Shown here one piece after another: positions 29,798-38,765 of a stretch of 64,000 bases of DNA (within the stretch, counting starts at the first letter, position 1; each line of letters opens with the position of its first letter). Under the pieces are notes generated by a model. That model saw only the letters and a program-made list of their open reading frames with translations, ran no database searches and was not told where the DNA came from. This stretch comes from Vagococcus elongatus (GTDB taxonomy: Bacteria > Bacillota > Bacilli > Lactobacillales > Vagococcaceae): positions 1 through 64,000 of the forward strand of contig NZ_NGKA01000001.1 of the NCBI RefSeq assembly GCF_003987645.1, read 5' to 3'. A program made the position numbers and the translations under genes.

Positions 29798-30667
29798 TTA
29801 GACCAAAAAATTATCGTCTAGTATTGCTTTTTTCACCGGCAAGCTGACTTTTGTGACCCAATGTTCTTCGTTTAAACCTAGGGAAAAGTCAATGAGATAT
29901 TCCTCTAAACTGGGACCGCAAATGCTGTATCCTTCTTTTTCGGCAAAATTCACCAAAGCATCATAGACTTCCAGCAAGTCAGTATAATTGCCATAATGAA
30001 TAGTACTGATTACCAAGGCCGGTGCAACGATTTTAATATTTGGAGAGCTGATATTGGTATTTTTTACGGGAAAAAATACTTCCAAATCACCAATATCATT
30101 AATAAATTGATTTTCATAATTATCATGGAAAACGGCTGAAAATGGTCCCTGAATAGTTAAATTTAATTTTTCAACTAACTGAATAAGTTCGGCATACCGT
30201 CTCCAAAATATTTTACTGGCACTCACACTTGACTGGTAACGAATAGAAATAACTGTCTCAGGTTTTAGATAATTGAAAAAAATGTTTCGATCCCCATAAT
30301 TTTCCACCTCATCAATAGAAGACTCAAGGATTTCAAATGTGTTTCTTGTGAAATCTAGCTGTCTTTGAACATCTGCAATGTCCTGTTGAAGGCAATGAAT
30401 TTTTTCTTCTAATTTCTGTTTGACTTCCTGCAAATCACGATTTCTTTTCACTTTTCTTAATTCTGTCAATTCCATACCTAGTTGACGCATCCCTCGAATA
30501 ACAAGAGCTTCAAGAGCCTTGTCATTGGAATATAAACGATAGTTATTTTCTGTGTCCCTTCCCGAAGGAGCTAAGAGTCCTTTTTGATCATAGAAACGAA
30601 GTGTTTGTGTACTGATACCGCAGATGTCGGACAGTTCGCCTATCGTATAGCTTTTTTGCTTGTCCAA
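29798..30667 (-). CDS. MerR-family transcriptional regulator
   Basis: 289 residues. The N-terminal MerR helix-turn-helix and wing read YTIGELSDICGISTQTLRFY and DQKGLLAPSGRDTENNYRLY, followed by a dimerisation helix (about residues 75-120). The C-terminal half resembles the GyrI-like/BmrR effector domain that binds small organic ligands. It uses TTG as start. It is divergent from the second GcvP-like set, and the 320-bp gap holds a promoter with CTTGA inverted repeats, so it probably activates that set in response to a substrate. Confidence 0.8.
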   Translation of the reverse strand: MDKQKSYTIGELSDICGISTQTLRFYDQKGLLAPSGRDTENNYRLYSNDKALEALVIRGMRQLGMELTELRKVKRNRDLQEVKQKLEEKIHCLQQDIADVQRQLDFTRNTFEILESSIDEVENYGDRNIFFNYLKPETVISIRYQSSVSASKIFWRRYAELIQLVEKLNLTIQGPFSAVFHDNYENQFINDIGDLEVFFPVKNTNISSPNIKIVAPALVISTIHYGNYTDLLEVYDALVNFAEKEGYSICGPSLEEYLIDFSLGLNEEHWVTKVSLPVKKAILDDNFLV

Positions 30668-30988
30668 GGCAGGATCATCTCCTTATGTGTCATTCCTGAG
30701 TAGTAGCCACATGTGCCTTAATGTATAAAAATCGCATTAAACTGAACATCCTTAGCTTCATTATAAAAATAATTTCCAAATAATACAAATAATAACTTGA
30801 CCTTCTATTACTATAATCTTATAAAATCAAGGAAGATGGGACATTAGTGACCTAAAATATGTTTGTTTGGATGTCTGACGTGCTTCTTCAGGTTTTTGCT
30901 GAACAAAGGAACGTGATGAGGATAAAGTGATTAGAGGAGGGAGTCAAAGCTTTATCTGTAAATAAAAAATTTAGGAGGCGTTAAGAAG
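30668..30988. other. Divergent control region MerR / GcvP-like set 2
   Basis: Contains a candidate promoter for set 2 (30797-30825) and then a leader of about 155 bases to the start codon. I see no glycine riboswitch or T-box signature and no gene. Confidence 0.5.
30797..30825 (+). promoter_or_regulatory. Promoter of GcvP-like set 2 with inverted repeat
   Basis: TTGACC (30797-30802), 17-bp spacer, TATAAA (30820-30825). CTTGA (30796-30800) is inverted as TCAAG (30827-30831) across it, a layout compatible with MerR-type activation, although the spacer is shorter than the usual 19 bp. Confidence 0.4.
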
Positions 30989-32395
30989 ATGAAGGAAGAA
31001 AAAGTTGTCTACCCTTATATTCCAAATTCTAACCCTGAAACTCAAAGAGAAATGATGGACTTCGTCGGCGCAAAAGACATGTGGGACTTGTATGAAGAGA
31101 TACCTGAAGAGTTAAGGTATAAAGAAAAACTCGCCATACCTGACGGCATATTAGATGAATTTGGTCTTAAAAAACACGTGGAAAAAATATTAGCTAAAAA
31201 TAAGAATTGTGATGAGTTTACGAATTTTTTAGGTGCAGGCTGTGCCCAGCATTTTATCCCGGCGGTCGTTGATGAAATTACTACTCGTGGGGAGTTTTTA
31301 ACTTGTTATGGTGCAGAAAGCTGGGGAGACCATGGAAAGTATCAAGCATTTGTGGAGTATAACTCGATGCTGGCGGAACTTTTAGATACTGAAGTGATGA
31401 GTGTCCCGCAATTTGACGGTGGACAGGCTATTTCAACTGCTATGGCGATGGCTTGCAGAATCACTGACCGGAAGAAAGTTTTGGTACCGGAGTTGATGAA
31501 TCCGGGTTACAAATCTATTTTGGAAAATTATATGCATTCCGTTCAGGATGAGTTAGAAGTTCAAGTTGAATATATCAAATTTGAACCAGAAACTGGCAGG
31601 ATTGATTTAGCTGACTTAAAAGAAAAATTAAATGAAGACGTCGCTGCTGTGATGATCGAAAACCCTGGATTTCTTGGTGTTTTAGAAGATCGTGGAGAAG
31701 AAATCGGGGAATTGGTGACATCCGTTGGGGCAGAATTTGTGGTATATGTCAATCCGATTTCATTAGGTATTTTAGAGGCGCCGGCGAATTATGGTGCCAC
31801 TATCACATGTGGTGATTTACATAGTCTTGGTCTGCATCTGTCAGCCGGTAATGGACAAGCAGGATTCATTTCTACTCAAGGAGAAGCCAAATACTTAAAT
31901 AACTATAAAGACTTTATTTATGGTTTTGCCGAGCCTGAAGTGGAAGGGGAATATGTCTTTGGCAATATGTTGATAGAACGGACTCACTATTCGAGAAGAG
32001 CGTTTGGTAACGAGTATACCGGAACAGGCACAAACTTGTGGATGATTTCTGCAGCTGTTTACATGGCTTTGATGGGACCCAAAGGGATGGAAGAAGTAGG
32101 TACAACGATCCTTTATAATAGTCGATACGCAGCGGAAAAAATTTCTCGGATTCCCAACGTATCACTGAAATTTACAAGCCCATTTTTCCAAGAGTTTGTA
32201 GTCGATTTTTCTCAGTCCGGTAAAACTGTTCAAGAAATCAATAAGCAACTATTGGCAAATGAAATTTTCGGCGGTTTGGATTTGACCGGCTGTTATGAGG
32301 ATTTTGATCATTGCGCTCTATATTGTGTCACAGAAGTGAACACTCGTGAAGAAATTGATTTCCTAGTAGAGTGTTTAGAGAAGATATTGAAATAG
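30989..32395 (+). CDS. GcvPA-like subunit, set 2
   Basis: 468-residue homologue of the first P-protein subunit and paralogue of the protein at 14228. AGGAGG lies ten bases before the ATG. It opens with YPYIPNSNPETQREMMDFVG and keeps NFLGAGCAQHFIPAVVDE. As in set 1, the loop that is TAYTPYQPEISQG in glycine-cleaving enzymes is changed, here to TCYGAESWGDHGK, and differs from the set 1 version too. The two sets may therefore have different substrates. It is the first gene of a three-gene operon facing a MerR regulator. Confidence 0.75.
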   Translation: MKEEKVVYPYIPNSNPETQREMMDFVGAKDMWDLYEEIPEELRYKEKLAIPDGILDEFGLKKHVEKILAKNKNCDEFTNFLGAGCAQHFIPAVVDEITTRGEFLTCYGAESWGDHGKYQAFVEYNSMLAELLDTEVMSVPQFDGGQAISTAMAMACRITDRKKVLVPELMNPGYKSILENYMHSVQDELEVQVEYIKFEPETGRIDLADLKEKLNEDVAAVMIENPGFLGVLEDRGEEIGELVTSVGAEFVVYVNPISLGILEAPANYGATITCGDLHSLGLHLSAGNGQAGFISTQGEAKYLNNYKDFIYGFAEPEVEGEYVFGNMLIERTHYSRRAFGNEYTGTGTNLWMISAAVYMALMGPKGMEEVGTTILYNSRYAAEKISRIPNVSLKFTSPFFQEFVVDFSQSGKTVQEINKQLLANEIFGGLDLTGCYEDFDHCALYCVTEVNTREEIDFLVECLEKILK

Positions 32396-32419
32396 ACTAA
32401 AAAAGGGAGGAGAATGACC

Positions 32420-33982
32420 ATGGGACAAGATCAAGAAACTCTGTTGAGAGATTTTCACCAGGCACGTTGGAGTGAACCGATTATTTATGAAATGAGTACG
32501 CCAGGAGAGCGTGGTGTTATCACACCAGCAGTCGATAAAAAAATAAAAGACAAATTAAGGAATAAAGAGAACATGATTCCCGAGTCTTTGAAACGTAAAA
32601 AAATGGTTGATTTGCCAGAGATAGGTCAAATGAGAGTGAATCGCCACTACATGCGGCTGTCTCAGGAAACATTGGGAAATGACGTCAGTGTGGATATCGG
32701 TCAGGGAACATGTACGATGAAGTATAGTCCAAAAGTTCAGGAACATTTAGTCTCTAGGAATAGTAATATCGCCTCTGTCCATCCGTATCAAGACGAATCA
32801 ACGATTCAAGGATTGCTTGAAATTTACTATAAAACAGAACAGTACTTAAAAGAAATTTCGGGAATGGATGCTTTTTCATTCCAACCAGGTGGAGGGGCTC
32901 AGGCAATTTATACTAACGCAGTCATTGTTAGAAAATACTTTGAGGATAAAGGCGAAGACCGGGATGAAATCGTAACGACTATCTTTTCACACCCGGCTGA
33001 CGCAGGAGCTCCCGCGACGTGCGGGTATAAAGTCATTGATTTAATGCATGATAAAGATCAAGGCTACCCGACGCTGGAAGCATTCAAAGCTGCCCTTTCC
33101 GAAAAAACAGCGGCTATCTTTATTACTAACCCTGAAGATACAGGTATTTTCAATCCGCGGATTAAAGAATATGTGGATGCGGCCCATGAAGTCGGCGCAG
33201 TTGCTGTTTACGATCAGGCAAATGTAAATGGCATCATGGGAATCACTCGGGCAAAAGAAGCAGGGTTTGATTTGATTCACTACAATCTCCATAAAACATT
33301 TTCTGCTCCTCACGGCGGTATGGGACCGGGCGTAGGGGCACTGGGAGCTAGAGGTGTCTTTAAAGATTATATTCCGGTACCTAAAGTCAGCTTTGACGGA
33401 GAAAAATATCTTTTGGAACATGAGGTCAAGCAGTCTATCGGCAAGGTTCGTTCCTTTATAGGAAATGCTGCGATTATTGTACGTGTGTACATGTGGCTTA
33501 GAAGTTTAGGAGCTGACGGCGTCCGGGAAGCAGCCAAATGTGCTGTGCTGAACAATCAATATGCAATCAAGAAAATTTCTCAAATCAGAGGAGTGACGAT
33601 GTATTACGCAGAAGGCAAACGTCGAATCGAACAATGCCGTTATAGCTGGGAACAGATGAAGGAAGAGACGGGTCTCGGAACAGAGGATGTTCAAAGGCGT
33701 TTAGTGGATTACAGTATGGAGCACTATTGGGAATCACATCACCCTCATATCGTTCCAGAACCATTTACTCTTGAGCCGACAGATTCTTACAGTAAAAAAG
33801 ATGTGGATGAGTTTATCGCAGTATTGGAAAAAATTTCTTGGGAATGCTACAACGACCCAGAAGTTATCAGGACGGCTCCACACAACGCTCCTTGTCACGG
33901 CATTAAAAATTACTATGAGTCTGATCCAGCAAACGTTATCTGCTCATGGCGGCAATACAAGAAGAAGTACGGTATCGACTAA
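32420..33982 (+). CDS. GcvPB-like PLP-dependent subunit, set 2
   Basis: 520 residues, paralogue of the protein at 15632. The expected PLP lysine is Lys292 in HYNLHKTFSAPHGG, and GQGTCTMKYSPK and FQPGGGAQAIYTN are the other family landmarks. The start is set at the ATG at 32420, seven bases after GGGAGGAG; an ATG at 32414 is too close to that site. Its stop overlaps the next start (TAATG). It presumably forms a complex with the preceding subunit. No H- or T-protein genes are near. Confidence 0.8.
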   Translation: MGQDQETLLRDFHQARWSEPIIYEMSTPGERGVITPAVDKKIKDKLRNKENMIPESLKRKKMVDLPEIGQMRVNRHYMRLSQETLGNDVSVDIGQGTCTMKYSPKVQEHLVSRNSNIASVHPYQDESTIQGLLEIYYKTEQYLKEISGMDAFSFQPGGGAQAIYTNAVIVRKYFEDKGEDRDEIVTTIFSHPADAGAPATCGYKVIDLMHDKDQGYPTLEAFKAALSEKTAAIFITNPEDTGIFNPRIKEYVDAAHEVGAVAVYDQANVNGIMGITRAKEAGFDLIHYNLHKTFSAPHGGMGPGVGALGARGVFKDYIPVPKVSFDGEKYLLEHEVKQSIGKVRSFIGNAAIIVRVYMWLRSLGADGVREAAKCAVLNNQYAIKKISQIRGVTMYYAEGKRRIEQCRYSWEQMKEETGLGTEDVQRRLVDYSMEHYWESHHPHIVPEPFTLEPTDSYSKKDVDEFIAVLEKISWECYNDPEVIRTAPHNAPCHGIKNYYESDPANVICSWRQYKKKYGID

Positions 33983-35100
33983 TGCTGATTGGGCTGATAG
34001 TTAATCCAATTGCTGGAATTGGAGGCCCTGCAGGTTTGAAAGGGAGCGACAGTGAAGAGATTCAACGATTGGCTGTGAGTTTGGGGAGCGAGTATCGCTC
34101 TAACGAAAAAACCAAGATAGCTCTCTCTGAGTTGACTGAAGAAAAGGATCAGCTGATGTTTTTGACTGGATCAGGTCTGATGGGAGAAGATGTGGTGAAG
34201 TCCTTAGGTTTTTCTTATCAGATTCTTGATGAAAAGAAAGAGCGGACGACCAGTGAAGATACGTTGATGTTGGCGAAAATCATGAAGGAAAAAAAGGTGG
34301 ATCTGATTGTCTTTTCTGGAGGAGATGGTACGGCAAGAGATATTTATAATGCCATCGGACTTTCAATTCCTTGTGTGGGAATTCCGGCGGGTGTTAAAAT
34401 CCACTCCGCCGTCTATGCCAATAACCCTAAAGATGCGGGTGTATTGATTAAACAGTATGTTAATCAGTTTGGAGAGAGCGCTACGGTTGATTGTGAAGTC
34501 ATGGATATTGATGAGGAAAAATTTCGTCAAAATATTGTCGACGCTAAACTTTATGGCTATTTAAAAATTCCCTTTGCGAGAAATTTGATGCAGCAATCTA
34601 AAGCGTCCATTAAATTCAGTGAGCATGATTTACAAGGAATTGCTGATGAAATTATTGAAAGAATGGCAAAAAAAGATGACAATACTTGCTACATCTTTGG
34701 GACAGGAGGCACGACCCATACGATATTGGAGAAGCTTGGCCTAAAGGGCAGTCTCTTAGGTGTAGATGTGGTCTTTCAAAAGAACGTGGTTATTAAAGAC
34801 GGAGCTGAAAGAGATATTTACGAATACATCCGTGGTAAAGATGTCATTTTAATTCTGACTGTTATTGGAGGACAAGGTCATATTTTCGGGCGCGGCAATC
34901 AGCAGCTAAGTCCCCGAGTTATCAGAGAAATTCGAAAAGAAAATATTTGGATTGTAGCTACGGCGGATAAACTGTACTCCCTTCATGATAATTTACTGCA
35001 TGTGGATACTTCAGACCCTGACCTAGATGAGGAACTGTCGGGCTATTGGAGAATTATTGTAGGGTGGCATGAAGAGATTGTTTGTCAGGTAGCGGTTTAG
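33982..35100 (+). CDS. AcoX/ATP-NAD-kinase-like protein, set 2
   Basis: 372 residues from the ATG at 33982, which overlaps the stop of the PLP subunit gene; an upstream in-frame ATG at 33946 lies inside that gene. It opens with GLIVNPIAGIGGPAGLKGSD and has the kinase motif SGGDGTARD at about residues 114-122, GIPAGVKIHSA and GGQGHIFGRGNQQ. It is the same length as its set 1 paralogue. The tight coupling suggests that its product is needed in step with the GcvP-like complex. Substrate unknown; NAD kinase activity is possible but not shown. Confidence 0.75.
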   Translation: MLIGLIVNPIAGIGGPAGLKGSDSEEIQRLAVSLGSEYRSNEKTKIALSELTEEKDQLMFLTGSGLMGEDVVKSLGFSYQILDEKKERTTSEDTLMLAKIMKEKKVDLIVFSGGDGTARDIYNAIGLSIPCVGIPAGVKIHSAVYANNPKDAGVLIKQYVNQFGESATVDCEVMDIDEEKFRQNIVDAKLYGYLKIPFARNLMQQSKASIKFSEHDLQGIADEIIERMAKKDDNTCYIFGTGGTTHTILEKLGLKGSLLGVDVVFQKNVVIKDGAERDIYEYIRGKDVILILTVIGGQGHIFGRGNQQLSPRVIREIRKENIWIVATADKLYSLHDNLLHVDTSDPDLDEELSGYWRIIVGWHEEIVCQVAV

Positions 35101-35168
35101 GTAGAAAATTTTGGTTAGTTATTCAAGTTTTACAGCTATTTCATTGAAATAATACGTTTGTTAAATAA

Positions 35169-35220
35169 AAAACTGCGCGGGATTACAGTACCATCTGACT
35201 GATTTTGCGCAGTTTTAATA
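35169..35220 (+). terminator. Terminator of GcvP-like operon 2
   Basis: Perfect 10-bp arms AAAACTGCGC (35169-35178) and GCGCAGTTTT (35207-35216) with an AT-rich tail. Confidence 0.75.
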
Positions 35221-35283
35221 TAATGACGTACTTTGTCATTTACTAGCAAATTAATTTCATTAAAGTAAGGGAGATAAATCCAA

Positions 35284-35505
35284 ATGGCGGGAAATTAGTT
35301 GGTATGTTTGCTGTTTGCAATGGCTCTTTCATTAAGGTGAATAATAATTCCAATCATTGTTCTAGGGCTGGGCGAAGCAGAATATGCACACAGTTTAAAC
35401 GAGAAATTACAAATATCTAATTTACTCGATGTTTGTAAAATATACGCATTAATTATTGCTGAATTTTGTGGACTGGTGGAAAGAAATTTTAGTAAAATAG
35501 TTTAA
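35284..35505 (+). pseudogene. Possible decayed small membrane-protein ORF
   Basis: Behind AAGGGAG an ATG at 35284 opens a 73-codon frame broken by TAG after four codons and TGA after eighteen. The rest reads without stops (IIIPIIVLGLGEAEYAHSLN and on) and is partly hydrophobic. It may be a remnant gene or chance. No family recognised. Confidence 0.2.
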
Positions 35506-35616
35506 ATATAATTTTTTTGAGAATATTGTTATCCTTGAAACAGACTTCTCTTAAAGTAAAAAAATCTAAATTTTGTCTTGAGCGTGATTGTAAAATCAAA
35601 TAATTTTAGTAGTAAA

Positions 35617-35643
35617 AGCCACCCGCTATATTTGCAGGTGGCT
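35617..35643 (-). terminator. Terminator of the EutH/SDR operon
   Basis: AGCCACC (35617-35623) and GGTGGCT (35637-35643) form a stem followed by TTTT on the minus strand, just beyond the SDR stop codon. Confidence 0.65.
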
Positions 35644-35670
35644 GATGTCGTTTTGAGAATAATTAGTAAA

Positions 35671-36474
35671 TTATTCGTCTTCTGGTTGCCAGCCGCTTCC
35701 TGGGCTTTCTGGTAGAGTAGAGCCTCCGTCAAATACGATGGCTGAGCCTGTGACATAACTGGAATCTTCAGTTGCTAAGAAAAGTGCAACTTTCCCAGCT
35801 TCCTCAGCAGTTCCTAAACGACCCATTGGGACTGTTTTCGCAAGTCCATCCAGTATTTTTTGCGGGTCACTTGGATTGGCTTCTTTACTAGATTTCTGTG
35901 TCATTGGTGTGTTAATCATGCCAGGCAAAATCGCATTGACAGTAATATTTTTAGGAGCAAACTCAACCGCCAAAGCTTTTGTCAATGCCATGATAGCGCC
36001 CTTACTTGCAGCGTAGGCAGTCATGCTAGGGTCTACCACCATCACGCCAGTTACAGAAGCAAAATTTATGACTTTTCCGTAATTGTTCTTCAGCATAAAA
36101 GGAATAGCAGCTTGACAAGAATTCCAGATACCGCCAAAATTTATATCCATCATGTCAGATAAGATTTTCCCATCTGCATTAAAGAAGGACGCCTGAGTGC
36201 CGATTCCGGCGGCATTGACCAAGATATCCAAATGACCGTATTTGTCGAAGATATTTTGATATATCTCTTTTAATTTTTCCTTATCTCTGACATCAACTTG
36301 GAAGGTTTCAACTAAAAAGTCATTTTCCTTTAATTCTTCCTGTGTTTTTATTAAGTCTTTGGAGAAATCGATTAAAATTACCTTAGCTCCTTCTTTTGCA
36401 AAAACTTCAGCAGTTCCTTTACCCATACCCATTGCGCCACCAGTAATTACAGCAACTTTATCTTTTAATCTCAT
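35671..36474 (-). CDS. SDR-family oxidoreductase (second copy)
   Basis: 267-residue short-chain dehydrogenase. Visible are TGGAMGMGKGTAE near residue 12, the acidic ILIDFS end of beta-2 favouring NAD, NAAG near 90, and catalytic YAASKGA near 155. The final residues PESPGSGWQPEDE form an acidic tail. It is the second gene of an operon with an EutH-like transporter on the minus strand, converging on GcvP-like set 2. Like the first SDR, it sits beside a GcvP-like set. The substrate is likely a hydroxyl compound delivered by the transporter; this is inference. Confidence 0.8.
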   Translation of the reverse strand: MRLKDKVAVITGGAMGMGKGTAEVFAKEGAKVILIDFSKDLIKTQEELKENDFLVETFQVDVRDKEKLKEIYQNIFDKYGHLDILVNAAGIGTQASFFNADGKILSDMMDINFGGIWNSCQAAIPFMLKNNYGKVINFASVTGVMVVDPSMTAYAASKGAIMALTKALAVEFAPKNITVNAILPGMINTPMTQKSSKEANPSDPQKILDGLAKTVPMGRLGTAEEAGKVALFLATEDSSYVTGSAIVFDGGSTLPESPGSGWQPEDE

Positions 36475-36529
36475 TTTAATTCCTCCTTAAAATGTAAACT
36501 ATATCGCTGAAAAAATTTCTTTATCAACC

Positions 36530-37762
36530 TTATTCCATGAGTTTCATACTTTGGACACGCGGTAAGATAGCATCAGAAAACTTATTAGCTAACCACAGCG
36601 CACTTAGTCCTGCGGTCATTTTTCCAATAACAACTGGCAGAATCATATCAGGTGCAACGCCAGCGGTGAAGCCTAAGTGATCTCCCAAGACCCATGCAGC
36701 CGAAACACCAAATGAAATATTTAATAATTTCCCTTTAGGATCCATGTCTTTGACCATGTTAAACGTCGGAATAATACTTGCAAGAGTTGCAATGAATCCA
36801 GCAGTTGCGGCTTCATTCATGTTGAGTTTTTTTCCAAGTGTATTTAAGACATTACTGAAAGTCCGAGTGAGCCATTCGATGAATGGAAATGTTCCAGTTA
36901 AAACAAGCCCAATTTCTCCAACAACTAGCAAACTTTCTTTTAGGGGAGAAAGTTCTCCTGGAGCGGCTGGTTCTACCATCAAATAAAATAAAGGGAGTCG
37001 GATATCTGTAATTTGCTGAAAAATTGCGATTGCTGTACCAATTGTTATCATAATTATCACGCCATTTCCAAAGGCGGAGAACCCTTTCATCATTGATTGG
37101 GGTCTGAGCCACATTCCTACAGCTATTAAAATGGCGAGGATAACTACGGGAATTAGATTAATTAAAATCTTTCCTAAACTAAGAGAAAACCCCGTTAGAT
37201 TCATTAAAAGCCCTCCAACGAGACTTCCAAGGGGGATAGTGATGATAGCCATAAGCACACCTGCTGAAAAATATGCTAAATCTTTTTTTTCGAGAATTGA
37301 CAGTGCTAAAGGAATTATGCCAACGATCATCACTCCCATCATACTTCCTAAAATAAGACCTGAGAAGTTACCGATTGCTACATCATTTTCAGCAATTTCT
37401 TTAGCTAAAGAGTAGGCACCAGCATCATTGGCAAGTATTGTTCCTGCAAACATCGCTGGAGAAGCACCAAATAATTTGTAAATCGGGGAAATGATTGGTT
37501 GCAAAATTTGTTTCAAAACGGGAGTTAACGAGATAATTCCTACCATACTTATAGCCAAAGGACCCATAGTAATGAACCCTTCATCAAATTTATCGCCATA
37601 CCCTTTTTTATTACCGCGTATTTTATCAATGGCACCAACAAACATAAAGAAAATCAAAACATACATGACTAGCTTACTGAATGAAAAATCCTTTTTGACT
37701 AACTCTAATGACTGGGTAAAGACATCCGTGTTCTTTACACTTTCTAAAAGTTCATCAAACAT
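36530..37762 (-). CDS. EutH-like transporter
   Basis: 410-residue integral membrane protein of the EutH (ethanolamine permease) family with ten or so hydrophobic segments. Diagnostic stretches are FITMGPLAISMVGIISLTPV, GASPAMFAGTILANDAGAYS, SGLILGSMMG and WVLGDHLGFTAG. There is no ethanolamine ammonia-lyase or microcompartment gene nearby, so the substrate may be a different amino alcohol or small amine. It is cotranscribed with the SDR gene 55 bp downstream. An 8-3-8 inverted repeat lies 44 bp upstream. Together with the SDR it could feed a compound into the set 2 pathway. Confidence 0.8.
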   Translation of the reverse strand: MFDELLESVKNTDVFTQSLELVKKDFSFSKLVMYVLIFFMFVGAIDKIRGNKKGYGDKFDEGFITMGPLAISMVGIISLTPVLKQILQPIISPIYKLFGASPAMFAGTILANDAGAYSLAKEIAENDVAIGNFSGLILGSMMGVMIVGIIPLALSILEKKDLAYFSAGVLMAIITIPLGSLVGGLLMNLTGFSLSLGKILINLIPVVILAILIAVGMWLRPQSMMKGFSAFGNGVIIMITIGTAIAIFQQITDIRLPLFYLMVEPAAPGELSPLKESLLVVGEIGLVLTGTFPFIEWLTRTFSNVLNTLGKKLNMNEAATAGFIATLASIIPTFNMVKDMDPKGKLLNISFGVSAAWVLGDHLGFTAGVAPDMILPVVIGKMTAGLSALWLANKFSDAILPRVQSMKLME

Positions 37763-37805
37763 TTGTAAACCTCCTTCCTAAAATGCCCTGACTATGTCTA
37801 ATTGA

Positions 37806-37824
37806 CATGAAAGTGTCTTTCATG
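37806..37824 (-). promoter_or_regulatory. 8-3-8 inverted repeat before the EutH operon
   Basis: CATGAAAG and CTTTCATG flank TGT in perfect inverted symmetry, 44 bp before the EutH start codon. It resembles half-sites of a cre element but lacks the central CG, so a dedicated repressor or a variant catabolite site is possible. Confidence 0.5.
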
Positions 37825-38011
37825 AAAATTTTGAAACCACAATTGTTCTGCGAAGAATAGAAGTTTAACTTTAAGAGATAAGATTTAAGACAATTATGTC
37901 ATCTTAAGTGTAAAAGATTAGAGTAATGGAAGGTCAAGAGAAGAGATGGATTTTTTCAAAGAAAAAAAGTTAAAATGCTAAAAAGTATCAAATCAACGGT
38001 TAAAAGAAGTA

Positions 38012-38020
38012 TGATATAAT
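38012..38020 (+). promoter_or_regulatory. Extended -10 promoter of the 145-residue protein gene
   Basis: TGATATAAT gives a perfect extended -10, about 173 bp before the start codon; no clear -35. Confidence 0.45.
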
Positions 38021-38192
38021 ACTATTTAAGTTTGTCTTAGAAAAATTTGCTGTTTGATGGATTTCTTTTTGGGATTATTTGCAAAAAAAATCTGTAAGCC
38101 AGACACCATTATTCATACAGTAGAACAAAGATTTGTTATTTGGATGATTTTGCAGGTCAAGTCATCAAATCTTTAATGAAAGAAGGAATAAA

Positions 38193-38630
38193 ATGAAAAT
38201 TGAATGGTCAAAATATTTAAAAGAAGATCCAAATTTTTCTGCGTTGACAGAAAATCAGGAATACATAAACGTTTGGGAAATTTTTTTGCAGCAGCATCAA
38301 CAAGAATTGAACAAACAAAAGGAAGAATTGATTTTAGTTGGAGGAAATCTGACAATCGAGGCTCCCCATATGATTTTGGAATATTTACTGATTAATAATA
38401 AGTCCAATACAATCAAGGATGTAGAAATAGGGGTTACTTTATTCATTCGGGGAGAAAAGTATTTCAAAGGCAAATTAATTACTCCAAAAGAACGCTACGC
38501 TGATTTTGAGCCTAATACCGCACGATTGGATCTTATTGATTTTGGCAGTCAAAATCTTGAAGACGCTATTTTGACTCCGGAGGACTATGAGCTAAAAATT
38601 GATTACTGCAAAGAGAAACAATCAGAATAA
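38193..38630 (+). CDS. Hypothetical protein, 145 residues
   Basis: I do not recognise a family. The protein is soluble and acidic with no signal peptide or membrane segment. The N-terminal 50 residues are helical (NVWEIFLQQHQQELNKQKEE); the rest alternates short strands (MILEYLLINN, VEIGVTLFIRGEKYFKGKLI). GAAGGAAT lies before the ATG. The codon pattern is like its neighbours, its own promoter and terminator are visible, and the frame is intact, so I regard it as a real gene. Context gives no hint of function. Confidence 0.6.
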   Translation: MKIEWSKYLKEDPNFSALTENQEYINVWEIFLQQHQQELNKQKEELILVGGNLTIEAPHMILEYLLINNKSNTIKDVEIGVTLFIRGEKYFKGKLITPKERYADFEPNTARLDLIDFGSQNLEDAILTPEDYELKIDYCKEKQSE

Positions 38631-38727
38631 AAGCAGGTAAGCCGCACCCGTTTGACTTCCAAAATTTTCAACTTGAATTTTCTGTGTTAGGTATGAAACA
38701 ACCATTGACATAAGTTATCATTTCAAT

Positions 38728-38765
38728 AAAAAGAAGCTGTCATCTCAAATAACGGCTTCTTTTTC
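38728..38765 (+). terminator. Terminator after the 145-residue protein gene
   Basis: AAAAGAAGCTGT pairs with ACGGCTTCTTTT (one G-U), followed by T-rich sequence. Confidence 0.75.

Larger units (their letters stand above)
35101..35670. other. Intergenic region with two terminators and a decayed ORF
   Basis: It holds the terminator of set 2, a decayed reading frame at 35284-35505, and the terminator of the converging SDR/EutH operon. Confidence 0.5.
37763..38192. other. Divergent intergenic region
   Basis: It holds the inverted repeat of the EutH operon (37806-37824) and an extended -10 promoter (38012-38020) for the next gene. A 39-codon ORF opens at 38057 but has no ribosome site; I do not call it a gene. 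Confidence 0.45.

Noticed and set aside
30840-30988. Glycine riboswitch or T-box in the leader of set 2
   Set aside because: I could not find the conserved core motifs of either class.
38057-38176. 39-codon ORF in the leader of the 145-residue protein gene
   Set aside because: No ribosome binding site and no recognisable product.
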